Shown piece after piece: positions 22,473 to 34,604 of a stretch of DNA of 64,000 nt (its first letter is position 1; every line of letters starts with the position of its first letter). The notes below the pieces were generated by a model that was given only the letters and a program-made list of their open reading frames with translations, made no database searches and was not told the DNA's origin. The DNA comes from Candolleomyces eurysporus. Its lineage: Eukaryota > Basidiomycota > Agaricomycetes > Agaricales > Psathyrellaceae. The position numbers and the translations under genes were made by a program. Location: assembly GCA_027579435.1 (NCBI GenBank), contig JANBPK010000792.1:1-64000 (forward strand). The letters are read 5' to 3'.

Positions 22473-24734
22473 TCAAACCACGTCGAAGCTAAATACCGTT
22501 GCATCTTCTGTTCGGTTATAGAAAATGGAAAGCGTTAAAGGTGGACAAGGATTTGCCTTCCTTTCTTCCCATTTGTATTGAGCACGAGCCACCATCCATT
22601 CGAGCATCTGTGGAGATTTGTATAGTTCCTTCCTTCAAACATCCGCAAAATAACGTACGTTGAAGACATCGGTGGACGTCCAGAGGCTCTGTGGCGCGCG
22701 CCAAGTATACCTTCTATTCCATATATTGAACTCGATCTGTTCCCCGGTCGAGCGCGGTTGGTCTATGATTTCACGAACCTGAGCAGTTATTTTCAGTACA
22801 TGAAACAACGAAGGAAGGCAGCTGAAAAGCACTTTAGCGTGAACAGTAGCTGATGCAAGTTGCATGAGGCAATGCTGCAATGTATCGCATGTGTGTTTGG
22901 TGAATTCTAAAGTCTTATCCTCTAAGATTGGGACGAAATAGGGCAGGGGTTCTTCCAGCCAGCGGCCAATGCGGGGATCAGGACATTGCACTGCCAGCAC
23001 AAATTGCTTGGCGCATTCGGTGAGCATAAACAAAGAAGCCTCCGGGTTCGAAACCGGCGGTCCATGGAAAGAGAGAAAGTAAAACAGTACAGAGCAGAGG
23101 AAAGCGGGGATAGGTAGTTTGTTTGCGTACGCTGGTTGACGAGCCTTGAACTGCTCGATCTCGTTGATAAAGTCGTAGGAGTCTCCCTCAAGAAATGAGA
23201 GCCGATGCCAATTAAAACGTGCCCGGCCGTAGGGGTCGTAGTCGCGATTCCTTTTGAATATGGAGGAAAAGCAGTGATAGGATAAAGCGAGATGATATGA
23301 GTGTGGTACGAAGAACGGCCCTGATCGGCTTTCTGTCGTGAGGAAGTCACGAAGGGACGTATGACAGAGGGTCACGTCGCCCTCCTCGTCGCATCCTGGG
23401 ACATGAAGAATGGCTTGCAGATTCAGCAGCACCTGAATGACCTCGAAAGCTTCGATGCCAAGAAGGTCTGCTATCGAAACAACAGGCAGGGGATGATAAA
23501 GAAGTGCGATGGTAGAGATCACGTCGGGAAAATGGGGGTAGTGCTGTGAACGGGCGAGGGTTTGTGCGTACAAGGCATCGAGGCCATTCATTTCGAGGGT
23601 CACTGGGAGGCGATCCATCGGGGTTGAAAGATCATCTTCGGTAGCAGGTTGGATGATGAATTTGAATATTGTCGAAGCAAGAACGAACGATCCGCCGATG
23701 TGCTTGATCAGGCTCGACATATGGGATTGTGTTGGCCAGTTGCCATGTGCTTGAATGTATGCCTGGATGACGAGGTCCCGCTTTGCCGCCATATGAAATG
23801 ACCCCTGTAGGAAGCTTTCGATATCATTGTCTGACGGGTGGTCGTCGAGATTTCCAATGAGGACCCCATCAGTCTTCAAATTAGCGCGGATGTGTTGCTC
23901 TACCCGACTAGCGATGAGGATTCGAAGGGGGATGAAAGGGTGTTTCTTGAAGAATTTAAAGGTATGGTCAATGAATTCCTGCACCCCTTGCTTGTCTTCG
24001 CACTCGTCAAGACCGTCAATGACGATAAGGTAAGCCCCTTTGAAGAGCGTCGTGAGATACAGTCCTCTTCGCAGTGCCGACTGGAACGGTCCATACACCA
24101 AGCGTTCGAGCTGTGTACCCAACGATACGCTGTCGGTTAACAGGCCTGGCTCCGCCTTCACAGCAGCTTCGATGAATCGCGCTGATGCAGGAATCGCCGC
24201 TGCTAACTGGCTCGCCAGAGTTACCGCAAACCTGTTCATCCTGCTTCTGTCGCCTGCTCCACGAAGAAAGAAGAAACTTCCAAGCAGGCGCCCGGAGCAC
24301 TGAAATATTCTGGCAATTTCGAGCGAAATCGCCGATTTGCCGGAGCCCGCGAAGCCATGGAGCCAGTAGATGTGAGCGGGTATCGTTAGCGTGGTATATA
24401 GCACCAGGCTGCCATGGGCCCAAGTGGTAATATTTTCGATCACGTTCGTCCTGGTCCCAGGAAAACATTCCGAGTCTGGAGGAGAGTTCTTTCGGTTTCG
24501 AGTGTGCGACGCATCGAGAATTGGGTCGAGTCGAAAAATGAGGTCTACAATGCATGGCGTCAGCTTGAGAAAAAAAAAAACGCATTTATGCTTCCAATGC
24601 ATTTGCAGACCTGGCTTCACGTTCGATAAGAGCTGGTTTCCAGCGACAAAGTTGATCGTCTGTTGGTCGATTCGAAAACCGTGGGCGCCAGAAAGGATCT
24701 CAACGTGTTGGGCCCATGGCGCATTGTCTGCCAT
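22473..24734 (-). CDS. NACHT-domain STAND P-loop NTPase 1 (NLR-like, no repeat domain)
   Basis: Three exons: 24611-24734, 22659-24544, 22473-22607; phases close, giving 714 residues. Exon 1 encodes a short N-terminal motif (HVEILSGAHGFRIDQQTINF, then VAGNQ). The NACHT domain follows: Walker A GFAGSGKSAIS, Walker B YLIVIDGLDECED, sensor RILIASRVEQHIR. Then come about 350 residues shared by all three local copies (CHTSLRDFLTTESRSG, LTECAKQFVLAVQCPD) and a last exon MLEWMVARAQYKWEER. STAND NTPases of this type act as ligand-triggered switches in fungal non-self recognition and cell death. No WD40, ankyrin or TPR repeats follow, so the sensing part is absent or unrecognised. Without splicing the frame would stop at 22635. 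Confidence 0.85.
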
Positions 24735-26172
24735 GCAAGGAGCGTCAGGCCGAGATATTGAATGGGATAGAGGGTAGAAGGGTGTGAAGGTTGAATATGG
24801 AGGGAAGGAAAGTCATCTCCCCCAGGACTCGGGGCCAAAAATGCCGCAGCGCGAGCACAGCAATACCGTTGGCAGTCAATTGAAGCATCACCGCCCGAGA
24901 TTCCGCTCTTGCTTCTCCAATATATCATCGATGATATCATATTGATTGAAGAAGCAAGAGCGTAGATTTGATGAATCCTAGTCAGGTCGCAAGATGCCCA
25001 GCTGAGCTAAGAGTTGAAGGGAGCCTGCGGAGGAAGGCTGTGGCTCACACGAGGAGGTCGAGGAATTAAGGCCCTTCATGTCATAGTCATAGTCATAAAC
25101 CCGGTGTCCTGGGCTTCTGTACTACAGAACAAGCAAACTGTAGCAAGAGTCCAGCTCCGGCGCTGGGTGCTTCAATAATATACAAAAAAAATCATTTGTT
25201 ACGCCTAGTGATATCCAAAGAAATTCGGAGGAATAGCTAGTAGCAATAGCAACTGTTACTGGACGGTGGAAGAAAGAACAGCGTTTCGACCCCGGATCCT
25301 AGACCAGTGGACTCATATAACCGTAGGATAGGCCAGACAGACAAACAGACGGACAAGTCAGTGTGCATTGAAATACAAACAACAGGGAAAAAGTGCAAAA
25401 ATAAATACAAGTGCGCGATTGTCATTGTGATTGCAGAAAACAGAAAGCAGTGCTAATAGTAGCAGTAGTAGTCGTAGTCGTAGCCGTAACCTCGTTATGC
25501 AGTAGGAGATAGTAGTGTACATGCAAAAATGTTGACGAGAAGATGAAAATGATCACTGATCGACGCGAAAAGAGAGAGAGAGGGAGAAAAAAAAAGAAGA
25601 ACAAGAGGTGATATGACAAGAGGGCTACGAGCCAAGTCCTCAATGAATGAACGTCCAATGGCAATCGACCACCACCTTCCCCTGCTGTACCACTTGGGTC
25701 TTCCCCACACACATCAACATAGACCGAACGTCGGTGGCTTCCTGGCACCGCTGGAAACACCGACCTACACCTATTCGCAGTCCCAGATGACGCGAGCGAC
25801 AGACAGGCAGGAAGGTACGAAACCACCGAGCATCCACACCTGTTCCCGTCAAATGTCATCCGATTATCTGCTCATCCATCCCACCGTGGAACGACAAGTT
25901 CAGCTACGAATTGAGGAGTGTGACGTCAATCGTATAGCTGCGCCACAGTGAGCCCATTGCATCCATCCTAATTCTATACTTGGTGAACCGGGCAGACGGG
26001 GTACCAGTGGTCATCACTGAAAGACAAACTCGAATCCGAGTGCCCTTCGTCCTCCTCGAGCGCTGGAGCCTCGGCCGTGTAGACAGCCGAATCAGGAAGG
26101 AAACCACCACCACCACCCGCGACGAATGAATCAATCCTCATCCTCCACACAGACACATCGCCTCGCCTCACA
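24735..26172. other. Intergenic between NACHT gene 1 and the OTU gene
   Basis: NACHT 1 promoter side, then the 3' flank of the OTU gene. Contains the second copy of the dispersed repeat. ORFs at 25422-25952 on both strands lack any support. Confidence 0.5.
25450..25550 (+). repeat. Dispersed direct repeat, copy 2
   Basis: Matches 22285-22380. The element CGACGCGAAA lies before the repeat there (about 22270) and after it here (about 25560). Confidence 0.5.
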
Positions 26173-28073
26173 TCATATCTTTAATTCCCTAAACCCCCTC
26201 ACATCGACCCTCCCGACCCCATTCTTCACCCACTCCTCGTTACTCCCTCCTCCCGGAGCGCCCACAGCATCCGCACCACGCCCTTTGAACCGCCCACCAG
26301 GAATCGTAATCTTACCCGCACTCTTCGGGGAGGCATTGAAAGATGAAGAACCATTGGAAGAAATAGACGAAGCACCCCGATGCTTAGGCAGCCCCAACGC
26401 CTTCCTCTGTCTCCTCGTCAACGGCTTCCCATTAGCCCCTACATGGTGCTGCTTGACCCTCTTCGGACCACTCGAAGGGGATCGTGGTAGCTCCGGAGGG
26501 GCAGGGGAGTCGGACAGTTCAGAAAGCGATGAATATCCCTCGTCATCTGCTATCGGGTGGATGGTAGTGGACGTCGACGCCGTGGTCGCAGTATCAGTAG
26601 ACGTAGACGGCCGTATGGACGGAGCCGCAGCCCCTTCCCGCTCATCCTCCTCTTCATCCTCTTCACCATCGTCATCTCCACCCTCACTCCCGCCCTCCTC
26701 CCCATCCCCATCAGATTCGCTCGCAGGGGTCTCCTCCCTCTCCTGGCTCCCCACCACCGCCTCTTCGTCATCGCCTCCTTCAACCTGCGCGCTCGCACCA
26801 GCTTCATCAGCAGGCNCCTNCTTNTCCNGNTGNACACTCCCAATTCGGCTCCTCTTATCCCTCCCCGGCCTCCCCCTCTCGACGTCCTCAGAAACGACGC
26901 TCGCCCCATCCTCGCTCGACGCACTCTCGTCAAAACTCCTCTTCGGGCTCCGGTGAACCCGCATCGAAAGAGGTAGCGCCGATGTAGACGCGGTGGACGT
27001 AGGCGGCGTTAAACTCGACGGTGCCTCGAGGTGCGCAGCAGATCCCGAGGGGGTGGCGTTATCCGTCGCAGTAGACGTCAAAGACGATAGCGAGGAAAGC
27101 GAGTCAGGACCCGTCGACGTCGAGCGGGAGGCGGGGAGTGGGATGTTCTCGGGGCTCNAGGACGTCGTCATCGAGCGTCATGGGGCCCGGGGGCGGGGTG
27201 TTTGCTGAGGAAGGCGGCGCGGACAGCTTGAGTTTGATCTTGGTTATCTTCTTCGCCTTTTCCTTCTCCTTCCGCTCGCGTTCTCGTTCCTTCTTAGCCT
27301 CCTTTGCGCGATCTGGGGGTGTGGGGTAGTCGCTGAGGTCGTCGACGGGTGTCTCGACGACGTAGGGCAGACCGGCGTGTGGGCCTCGTAGATTTCGGAT
27401 GGAGGAGAAATGCTCCCAGTCGTNGGTATCTAGCGCCAGCGTCAAAAATAGGCCTCTACAGGAATAGAATTACGGATACTTACGCCACATAGACGGAGCC
27501 TTCAGACATGGGCAGCCCCTCCTTCTCCTCCTCCTTCCTGCGTTTCCTCCACTCCTTCCCCTTCTCCTCCTCCTCGAGCCCGGCAGCCCACTCGATCACA
27601 TACACCAGTCCGGGCTGCACAACCTTGACGTCCCTCTTCGACATGTGCGCAAACGCACTCAACTCCAAATGGCCGCCGTACGTCCCGTTCTCGCGCATAC
27701 ACCGCAGATGCACGCCCAGNCCCCCGCTCGTCCTCGCAAAACGGCTCATAGCGGGTCTTGTTGGTGTGTATGAAATCGCAGATNGATGCCCGCAGAAACG
27801 CGTGTCTGGACTCTGAGCCGTACAGCTGGTCGGAGAGCGCGCGAAAGAGACAGTTGCCGTCGCCCAGAGTGTCGGCGGGGTACAGGCCGAGGGCGCGGAG
27901 CTGGGAGGCGAGGTGGGCGGAGGATGCGGTGGGGTCGGAGAGGACGAGGCGGGGTTTGTGGGACCGGGTCGACCGAGCGCGGGCTAATGACTTTTTTAAT
28001 ATGCCATCGACGCAGAAAAGGGAGAATAAATAGAGAGACCTTGGGGGTGGCTCTTTCTATGCGTCTTGCCCAT
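26173..28073 (-). CDS. OTU-family cysteine protease (deubiquitinase), long acidic tail
   Basis: Three exons: 28040-28073 (MGKTHRKSHPQ), 27484-27983, 26173-27429. The OTU domain is at about residues 35-200: LGDGNCLFRALSDQLYG (catalytic Asp and Cys), LGVHLRCMRENGTYGGHLE, LSAFAHMSKRDVKVV, and YHDWEHFSSIRN carrying the predicted catalytic His after intron 2. It is nearest to the OTUD3/fungal OTU group. A Lys/Glu-rich helix (KERERERKEKEKAKK) and a roughly 330-residue Ser/Pro/acidic tail with GKPLTRRQRKALGLPKHR follow. The frame needs deletion of Ns at 27158, 27424 and 27720. A cluster of six Ns (26817-26833) lies in the tail. Expected role: removal of ubiquitin chains; substrate unknown. Confidence 0.85.
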
Positions 28074-30019
28074 CTAATACGAGCTGTGCGCCGTCGGTTT
28101 CTCTAGTGGGGGCGGGGGATGATTGCGCTCGATGGTGGTACCCCCAGAAAATATTGGATGCTCGATGATCGTAAACTCGTCGTGAATGTATCGTCGTCGA
28201 TGGTCGTGGCAGAGATATGCAATAGAAAAAAGACTTGTGGAAATGTCTACTACGCGTGGGGGGCGGCTGACAGAGCCAATGACGATGCGATGATGATGAT
28301 GGACGCTGTTTGCGTGCCTGCTTGCACGCTGCTAAATAGAAATATGCAAATGCAAAAGAAAATATCCGAATAAGAGAAAAAGAGGATGCGTAACGGGAAA
28401 TTTAAAAACNGGGGGGGCGAGGGAGGTGCGGGTGCGGGGAAGATGGCAGATGGTGGTCGTTGCAGATCAACCTCTGCCGGTCCGGCCTTTGACTCGTTCG
28501 GCCTGCGGCGGTCGCGCCGGGCATCAATCACTCCTTGCCCCTCCGGTCTCCTTGTGGGCGTCCCGCTGTCTTCCAGGTGAGAACGAGTGATCTGCCTGCT
28601 TGCAGCCTAGCGTCGAAATTAAAGGGGTTAGAAAAGGCACCGTTCCAGCCCCCCAGCCCAGGTCGTCTCCTCGGGCGGCTAAAGCAAGATCGCCGGCGCA
28701 GCTTTCAAGAGCCTCTGCCGTCAAACGGCTGACCGGATTTAACCCCCTCTCTTACGTGCTGCAGCGACACTCTCCGAGAGACCCAAATCCCCAACCTGAG
28801 GCCAAGCCACTTTATCCGACTGCGACGTTCATCTTATCACCGAAAATCTATGCATTTATCCAAATCTAACAGCATCATACAGCATCATCCTGACCTCCAA
28901 GGAACACGGAACCGTGTTCGATTTCAATTCAATGACGCTGATTGGCGTGAAATCATGATCGTGATCGATGTCTTTGTCCCCCACTACGATGCGGGCCTCG
29001 TTGCACAAAGATATGCACACGACGACCGTGAACTCTAATACAATCATAAGCACGAGGTGTACTCGAGGCTGTCTCCTGGCATCAGCGGCGTACCTTGTGT
29101 CTGGAGCTCGGACTTGTTCTCGGACTCGGACCCTGTCAACGTCACCGGAGGGTAAGCGCCGGGATGTCATATGGTCCGAGGAAGGGAAAACGGGCGNTTT
29201 TTTTGATTCCGCCGAGTCACCTTGACGTCGTCCTCCGCGTCATCCTCGTCGGTGAAGTTCTGCTCAGGGATCAACGCTCGCCAAGCCAAACTTGACCCTA
29301 TTGTTGATGCGTCGCTTCCCCTCTTGCCTCCCGCGTCGATCCGACTCGAGGCCTCGATTGTTCTCTATTCTGGCGACAAAGATTGGACCAGGTCGAAGGT
29401 ATGCTCTCCCTGGCTCCCTGCATGGTGGCTTGGACTTTCTTCAAACAATCATGACACCCCGCAGCTACTGAACTAGTAGGACTCTGTCACACCGTGGCTC
29501 CGTCCAAGCCACGGTGAGACCATTGCTCTCTCCAATCTTCTTTGTCTGGCGCGTTCTCTCCGTTGTCCTCCCGATTTCCGCTTGTCCAAGCAAAGCATAC
29601 CTGTGCTATTATGTTGAGTCGTCAAACCCGCCGGTATGTCGACTCGATCAAAGCACACGCAGAGTCTAAGCACCATGGGCTATTGAAATTTGACCGCGCT
29701 TTGACCTTCAGTCGCTACTTCGTCGATTGCTTAAATAGCGCGCGGAATCGACACTTGGGGGCACCATCTAGCAGCATCTATTCGCTCAAGTTCTTCTGTG
29801 CAAGCCTACTCCCCAGACCAACCGACAAGCTCTAACCGATCTACTGCGTGTTTCTCCAACCTACCGATCTCTGTGCCAACTTATCGTCGTCTTCGTCTCT
29901 TCAGCAGATATCTATCTTGGATCCTTCGACTCGCTTCATACTATCAGGTCTACCCTAACTGGTTACTCGTCTATCCGTTCTATCTACCGACGAACGAACA
30001 AACGAAGCCTACGCCCAAC
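28074..30019. other. Intergenic, divergent promoter region
   Basis: Lies between the OTU start and the small Ser-rich gene. No coding feature supported. Pyrimidine-rich from about 29800; a weak TATA-like TTAAATA near 29728 could serve the gene at 30020. Confidence 0.5.
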
Positions 30020-30484
30020 ATGCCGAGACATTCTTCCACCAAGTCTACTTCTTCCTCCACTGCCTCTGACTCCACCTCTGCCTCCAATAAAAGCAGCTCG
30101 AACAAACGCGGGTCTGCGCGTTCTACTACTCAGGCTGGGAAATCGTCTGCTGCGTCCCCAGGGTCGAATCGCGATGCCCGGTCTTCCTCGAGCTCGTCGC
30201 CTTTCTATGCTTCGTCTGCCTTGTCCTCGCCTTCGTCGCTCTATGCCCCTTCAACAGCCTCATCGTCCGCTAATGATAGCAGCGCGCCAAACACGGACGT
30301 CGATACAGACTGCGAAGAGGATATGGAGGTCGAAGAGATCTGCATGGCTGATAGTGANGACGAACTTGATATGATTTCAGAGGAGAGGTATCGTAGAGAG
30401 CAGGAGGAGATTTATCTTAGACACCAGGAGGAGAGGGGGATGGCGAAGCATGCTTTCGCGAGCAGGTGTGCGACGCCGGAGTGA
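30020..30484 (+). CDS. Small Ser-rich acidic protein, unknown function
   Basis: Single exon of about 154 residues starting MPRHSSTKSTSS. An upstream in-frame Met at 29798 is less likely because the stretch between looks like a CT-rich leader. The first 95 residues are almost all Ser/Ala/Thr/Pro. Then comes an acidic block (DVDTDCEEDMEVEEI) and a charged helix (ISEERYRREQEEIYLRHQEE) that could form a coiled coil. One N at 30358 falls in frame. No family recognised; location presumably nuclear or cytosolic. Confidence 0.5.
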   Translation: MPRHSSTKSTSSSTASDSTSASNKSSSNKRGSARSTTQAGKSSAASPGSNRDARSSSSSSPFYASSALSSPSSLYAPSTASSSANDSSAPNTDVDTDCEEDMEVEEICMADSXDELDMISEERYRREQEEIYLRHQEERGMAKHAFASRCATPE

Positions 30485-31198
30485 ATCGTGAGTGATTGAG
30501 TTGAATGAGAAAGTCGTTTTCTGCCGTCTGTTTCGCGCCTCGTATTTGGACAGCTTCTTCCTTGTGCTTTGCTTCCCAAGTCTGACTCTATTTTTTCATG
30601 GCTCAGCGATTTTGGGATTGTGTGTTCTCTGGCGCTTCCCATTATGCACATAGTCTCTCTCTACTTCTTTTTTCTCTACGGTTATATTTACCATCTCTAA
30701 AACAAAGTTTCATATCTCGGCTGCTTTATAGTACCAAATTTAATTGATACAAGAAATATCTCGCTCCGCATTGGCATTCATTTTCCAGCAAGGAGGATCA
30801 CAATTCTTTCAACCCAGGGGAGCATGCTCAACTGTCACGAGTCACGCTGGTGGGTACTCAACGGACAAACGAACAAAGTCCAGCAGAAGGGGGTAAATAA
30901 ATGCAAACGGTTTCACCGGATATATTTCATATCTCATAGAGGAACGGTACCAGGTCCCACTTTGTAGATATCAATCATATATGAAGGATCGGTAGCGGGC
31001 TTGGGCCACTTGTTGTATATTTAGCTGGCTTGAAGCCGCCGGTGACCGTCACTGCTGCGATCCAACTTTCCTGCAGTCTGCAAGCTGCGTGCAAAACGGA
31101 TCCAAAAAATCTTGGGTTCTTAAAAACCTCTTGCGACGCGCAAAAGACAATTATTTGCCTATTGCCGCCCGCAAAACGCCAGATTCCACATATTGCAG
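30485..31198. other. Intergenic
   Basis: No gene. From about 31050 weak inverted similarity to 32165 begins (GATCCAACTTTCCTGCA versus the complement at 32145-32165), possibly the outer part of the inverted-repeat element. Confidence 0.4.
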
Positions 31199-31200
31199 CC

Positions 31201-32086
31201 CAGTGAGATCCGCCACAGCCTGCAGAAAACCAGGACAGCCCGCAGCTGCCAAACTGGTGGCACACAATCTCACAGAGGACGAGAGCCGCCAAACCGCTCA
31301 TGTCGCGCNATTTTCNTTCTTCTNGCCCCACCAGCCTCCAGCTGCCCATAGCAGCCTCTCATCCTTCTGAAAATCATGTAATTTACTTTCATCAACGGAT
31401 ACACAATATTTCACTGCCAACCACAATATGTAGCAAGCTGCCTTTCGCTTGCTAAGTCTCTCCAAGTGACCGCGATGAAACTGACTACTTCGCGATCTAC
31501 TAGAAAGGACTCAACCCTGAGCAATAGGAAGTAAGTTGCCGTTCCTGACCATCATTCTTGCTCTGACAACAGCGCTGATTAGGTCTGAAATGCGCAGACA
31601 TCTCAACAGGCTACCACAGTATGTTCCTTACCTCTTTTGACTTTTAGCACCTGATTGTTTCTCTTCCAGTTTGCTTCCTTGCTCAATGCTGGACCCTCGA
31701 CTGCTTAATGAACCTGCTATGCTCTCGCTTTACCTCCATACTGCTCCTGCTGCTTCTCGCAACACTCGCTTTCATTTGGTCATTCGGCTTTGCTTTCCGG
31801 TTACTGGTGAGTACTATAGACTCTTCCCTCTCCTCCACTGTGTATTATGCTGTGCGTTTGTTTTTGTAGCATTAGAAAAATAGAGTAAACCTGCGAGATG
31901 TATAATTGATTAATATCATAATAGATTCCATTCTTGTGTATAACAATCATTTTCTACAGGCAGTTCTCATCGGTGAAATTGTGCCAGATTCTTGCCAACA
32001 GCCGCCCACAGCTAATTCCAACAGAACTCGAGGTATGGCGGCTGTAGGATTTTGTGGTTTTCTGCGGGAGGGGGCTGATCTCACTG
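31201..32086. mobile_element. Inverted-repeat element, possible non-autonomous DNA transposon
   Basis: The left arm starts CAGTGAGATCCGCC at 31201. The right arm is its inverse, ending GGCTGATCTCACTG at 32086. Similarity continues inward: TGCAGAAAACCA versus CGCAGAAAACCA, GCAGCTGCCA versus ACAGCCGCCA, and GGCACACAATCTCAC (about 31259) versus the complement of GTGAAATTGTGCC (about 31973). Weaker inverted similarity may extend outward to about 31050 and 32165. No clear target-site duplication is seen (ttgcagcc left, gggcagaa right) and no transposase. The interior holds a small spliced ORF. Confidence 0.5.
31475..31883 (+). CDS. Candidate four-exon small ORF inside the inverted-repeat element
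   Basis: Exons 31475-31530, 31583-31618, 31670-31806, 31870-31883. All three introns are 50-65 bp GT-AG with good donors (gtaagt, gtatgt, gtgagt), and the phases join to an 80-residue basic protein (MKLTTSRSTRKDSTLSNRK... ending FPVTALEK). No domain recognised. Three consecutive phase-consistent introns by chance are unlikely but possible, because I chose the frames to fit. It could be a remnant of a captured gene. Confidence 0.35.
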
Positions 32087-32373
32087 GGGCAGAATAGTAT
32101 CAAATTTTCTAATCAAAGGATGTGTTTTGCAACGATTTTTCCAAATGCAAAACAACTGGATCCCAGCGCTATGTATCTTGTTTGATGCCCACCCAAATGC
32201 CCTTGAGCCAATTGCTGTTGAATGTTGACATGGCTTTGNCCCCCTTTGTGAGAGGAGCTTATCNCCCCCCCCCCCCAACATCTCCCTTTCCTTCATATCC
32301 CCTCCCCCCATATCCCATTCCCTCCATCCCTTCTGCCGTCTATCACATCCGACCTCAGCTTGACGTTTCCTGA
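32087..32373. promoter_or_regulatory. Upstream region of NACHT gene 2
   Basis: TGTTGACATGGCTTTG-CCCCC near 32223 matches TGTTGATGTGACTTTGCCCCC at about 35280 upstream of NACHT gene 3, so the promoters were duplicated with the genes. A C-only run of about 12 bases at about 32265 follows an N. Confidence 0.4.
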
Positions 32374-34604
32374 ATGGCACACACTGCCCCACCCTCACAC
32401 ATTGAGATCCTTTCTGGCGCTCACGGTTTTCGGATTGATCGACAGGTTATCAGCTTTATTGCTGAACATCAGCACCTTTCGAACGACGAGAGAGGTCTGT
32501 CGTAATCATAGCTATGTTTCTTTGCTGAGCGCCCATGCCGTAATTACAGACCTCATTCTTCAACTGAATCCAATTAACGATGCGTCGCACGCTCGAAACC
32601 GAAAGAACTCTCCCCCAGACTCGGAATGTTTTCCTGGGACCAGGACAAACGTGATCAAAACAATTACTACTTGGGCCAATGGCAGCCTAGTGCGATACAC
32701 GTTAACTGCCCACATCTACTGGCTTCACGGCTTCGCGGGCTGTGGCAAGTCGGCAGTCTCGTTGGAAATCGCCAGGATATTTCAGTCATCCCGGCGTCTG
32801 CTTGGCAGCTACTTCTTCTTTCATGGAGCAGGCGACAGGAGCACGATGACTAGGTTTGCCGCAACGTTGGCGAGCCAACTAGCGGCGGCGATTCCTGCAT
32901 CAGCTCGGTTCATCAACGCTGCTGTGAAGGCCGAGCCAGGCTTGTTAACCGACGGCGTATCGTTGGGTACACAGCTCGAGCGCTTGGTGTATGAACCCTT
33001 CCAGGCGGCCATACGAAGAGGTCTTTTTCTCAAAACCCTCTTCAAGGGAGCTTTCCTTATCGTCATTGATGGTCTGGACGAGTGTGAGGACAAGCTAGGA
33101 GTGGAGGAATTTATCACCCACGCCCTTGAATACTTCAGGAAACACCCTTCTATCCCGCTCAGAATCCTTATCTCCAGTCGAGTAGAGCAACATATCCGTG
33201 CTCATTTAAAGACCGATGGGGTCCTCCTTGGAAATCTCGATGACCACCCCTCAGACAAAGACATCGAAATATTCCTACAGGGGTCGTTTCAGATGGCGGC
33301 GAAGCGGGACCTCATCATCCAGGCATACACTCAAGTACATGGCGACTGGCCAACGCAACCCCATATGTCCAGCCTGATCGAGCACATTGGCGGATCCTTT
33401 GTTCTAGCTTCGACCATGTTCAAATTTATTGTTCAACCTGCTACCAAAGACGATCTCTCAACCCCCATGGACCGCCTCCCGCTGACCCTCGAAATGAATG
33501 GCCTCGATGGCCTATACGCACAAACCCTCGCCCGCTCACAGCACCACCCCTATTTCGGCGAGATTATCTCCACCATCACGCTCCTCCATCATCCGCTGCC
33601 TGTTGTTTCGATAGCAGACCTTATTGGCATCGAAGCTTTTGAGGTCATCCAAGTGCTGTTGAATCTCCAAGCAATCATCCATGTCCCAGGAACCGATGAG
33701 GAGGGTAACGTGACCCTGTGTCATACGTCCCTTCGTGACTTCCTCACGACAGAAAGCCGATCAGGGCGTTTCTTCACACCACACTCATATCATTTCACTT
33801 TATCTTATCACTGTTTTTCCTCAATCCTCAGAAAGAGCCATGGCTACTACTACGGTCAGGGACGTTTTAATTGGCATCGGCTCTCATTCGTAGAGGGAGA
33901 CCCCTACGACTTCATCAGCGAGGTTGAGCAATGGAAGGCTCGTCAACCGGCGTGGACAAACAGACTACCTGTTCACGCCTTCCTTTGCTCTGCATTGTTT
34001 TACTTCCTCTGTTTCCACGGACCACCCGTTTCCAGCCCGGATGCTTCTTTGTATATGCTCACTGAATGCGCCAAGCAATTCGTACTGGCGGCGCAATGTC
34101 CTGATGACTGCATCGGCCTCTGGCTGGCACAACCCCTGCCTTATTTCGTCCCCAGTCTAGAGGTCAAGACTTTCCCATTCACCGAACACACATGCGATAC
34201 GTTACGGTATTACCTCAGGCAGCTTAAATTAGCCACTGTACACGATCAAGTACCTTTCAGGCTTTCTTCTTCCATTTTTTCAATACTGAAGATGACGGAC
34301 CAGGTTCGTGAAATTATACGCCAACCTCACTTATCCGGAAAGGAAAATGAATTTAACATACGTAATATAAGGCAGACTTTGTACTGGAGGTCCAGAGATA
34401 TCTTCAACGTACGTTAAATTGTAGATGTTCAAAGTACGGTCACTGAAACAGTTTCAACAGGCGCTCCGATGGATGGTGGCTCGTGCTCGATACAAATGGA
34501 AAGAATTGAAGACAAATTCTTGTCCACCGTTGATGCTTTCTATCTTCTATAACAAATCGAAACGTTCAGCAGTATTTAGCTTCGAGACAATTCGATCTGA
34601 GTAA
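32374..34604 (+). CDS. NACHT-domain STAND P-loop NTPase 2
   Basis: Three exons: 32374-32494, 32550-34408, 34461-34604, giving 707 residues. The start is the ATG of MAHTAPPSHIEILSGAHGFR, not the upstream Met at 32360, which belongs to another frame. It has the N-terminal motif (SGAHGFRIDRQVISF), Walker A GFAGCGKSAVS, Walker B FLIVIDGLDECED, RILISSRVEQHIR, and the common C-terminal region and last exon (ALRWMVARARYKWKE). All catalytic motifs are intact and there is no in-frame stop, so it can be functional. It is very similar along its whole length to NACHT 1 (opposite strand) and NACHT 3 (next downstream), with the same intron positions. Confidence 0.85.

Noticed and set aside
25422..25952. 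ORFs on both strands in the NACHT 1 / OTU spacer
   Set aside because: Simple-sequence content (poly-Thr/Phe/Leu), no partner exon.
26126..26976. Ser/Pro-rich plus-strand ORFs of 276 and 139 residues
   Set aside because: Mirror of the low-complexity acidic tail of the OTU gene on the minus strand; the minus frame connects through splicing to a real domain.
32360..32495. Upstream Met (32360) as start of NACHT 2
   Set aside because: It reads the first exon in the wrong frame; the ATG at 32374 gives the N-terminus conserved in the other two copies.
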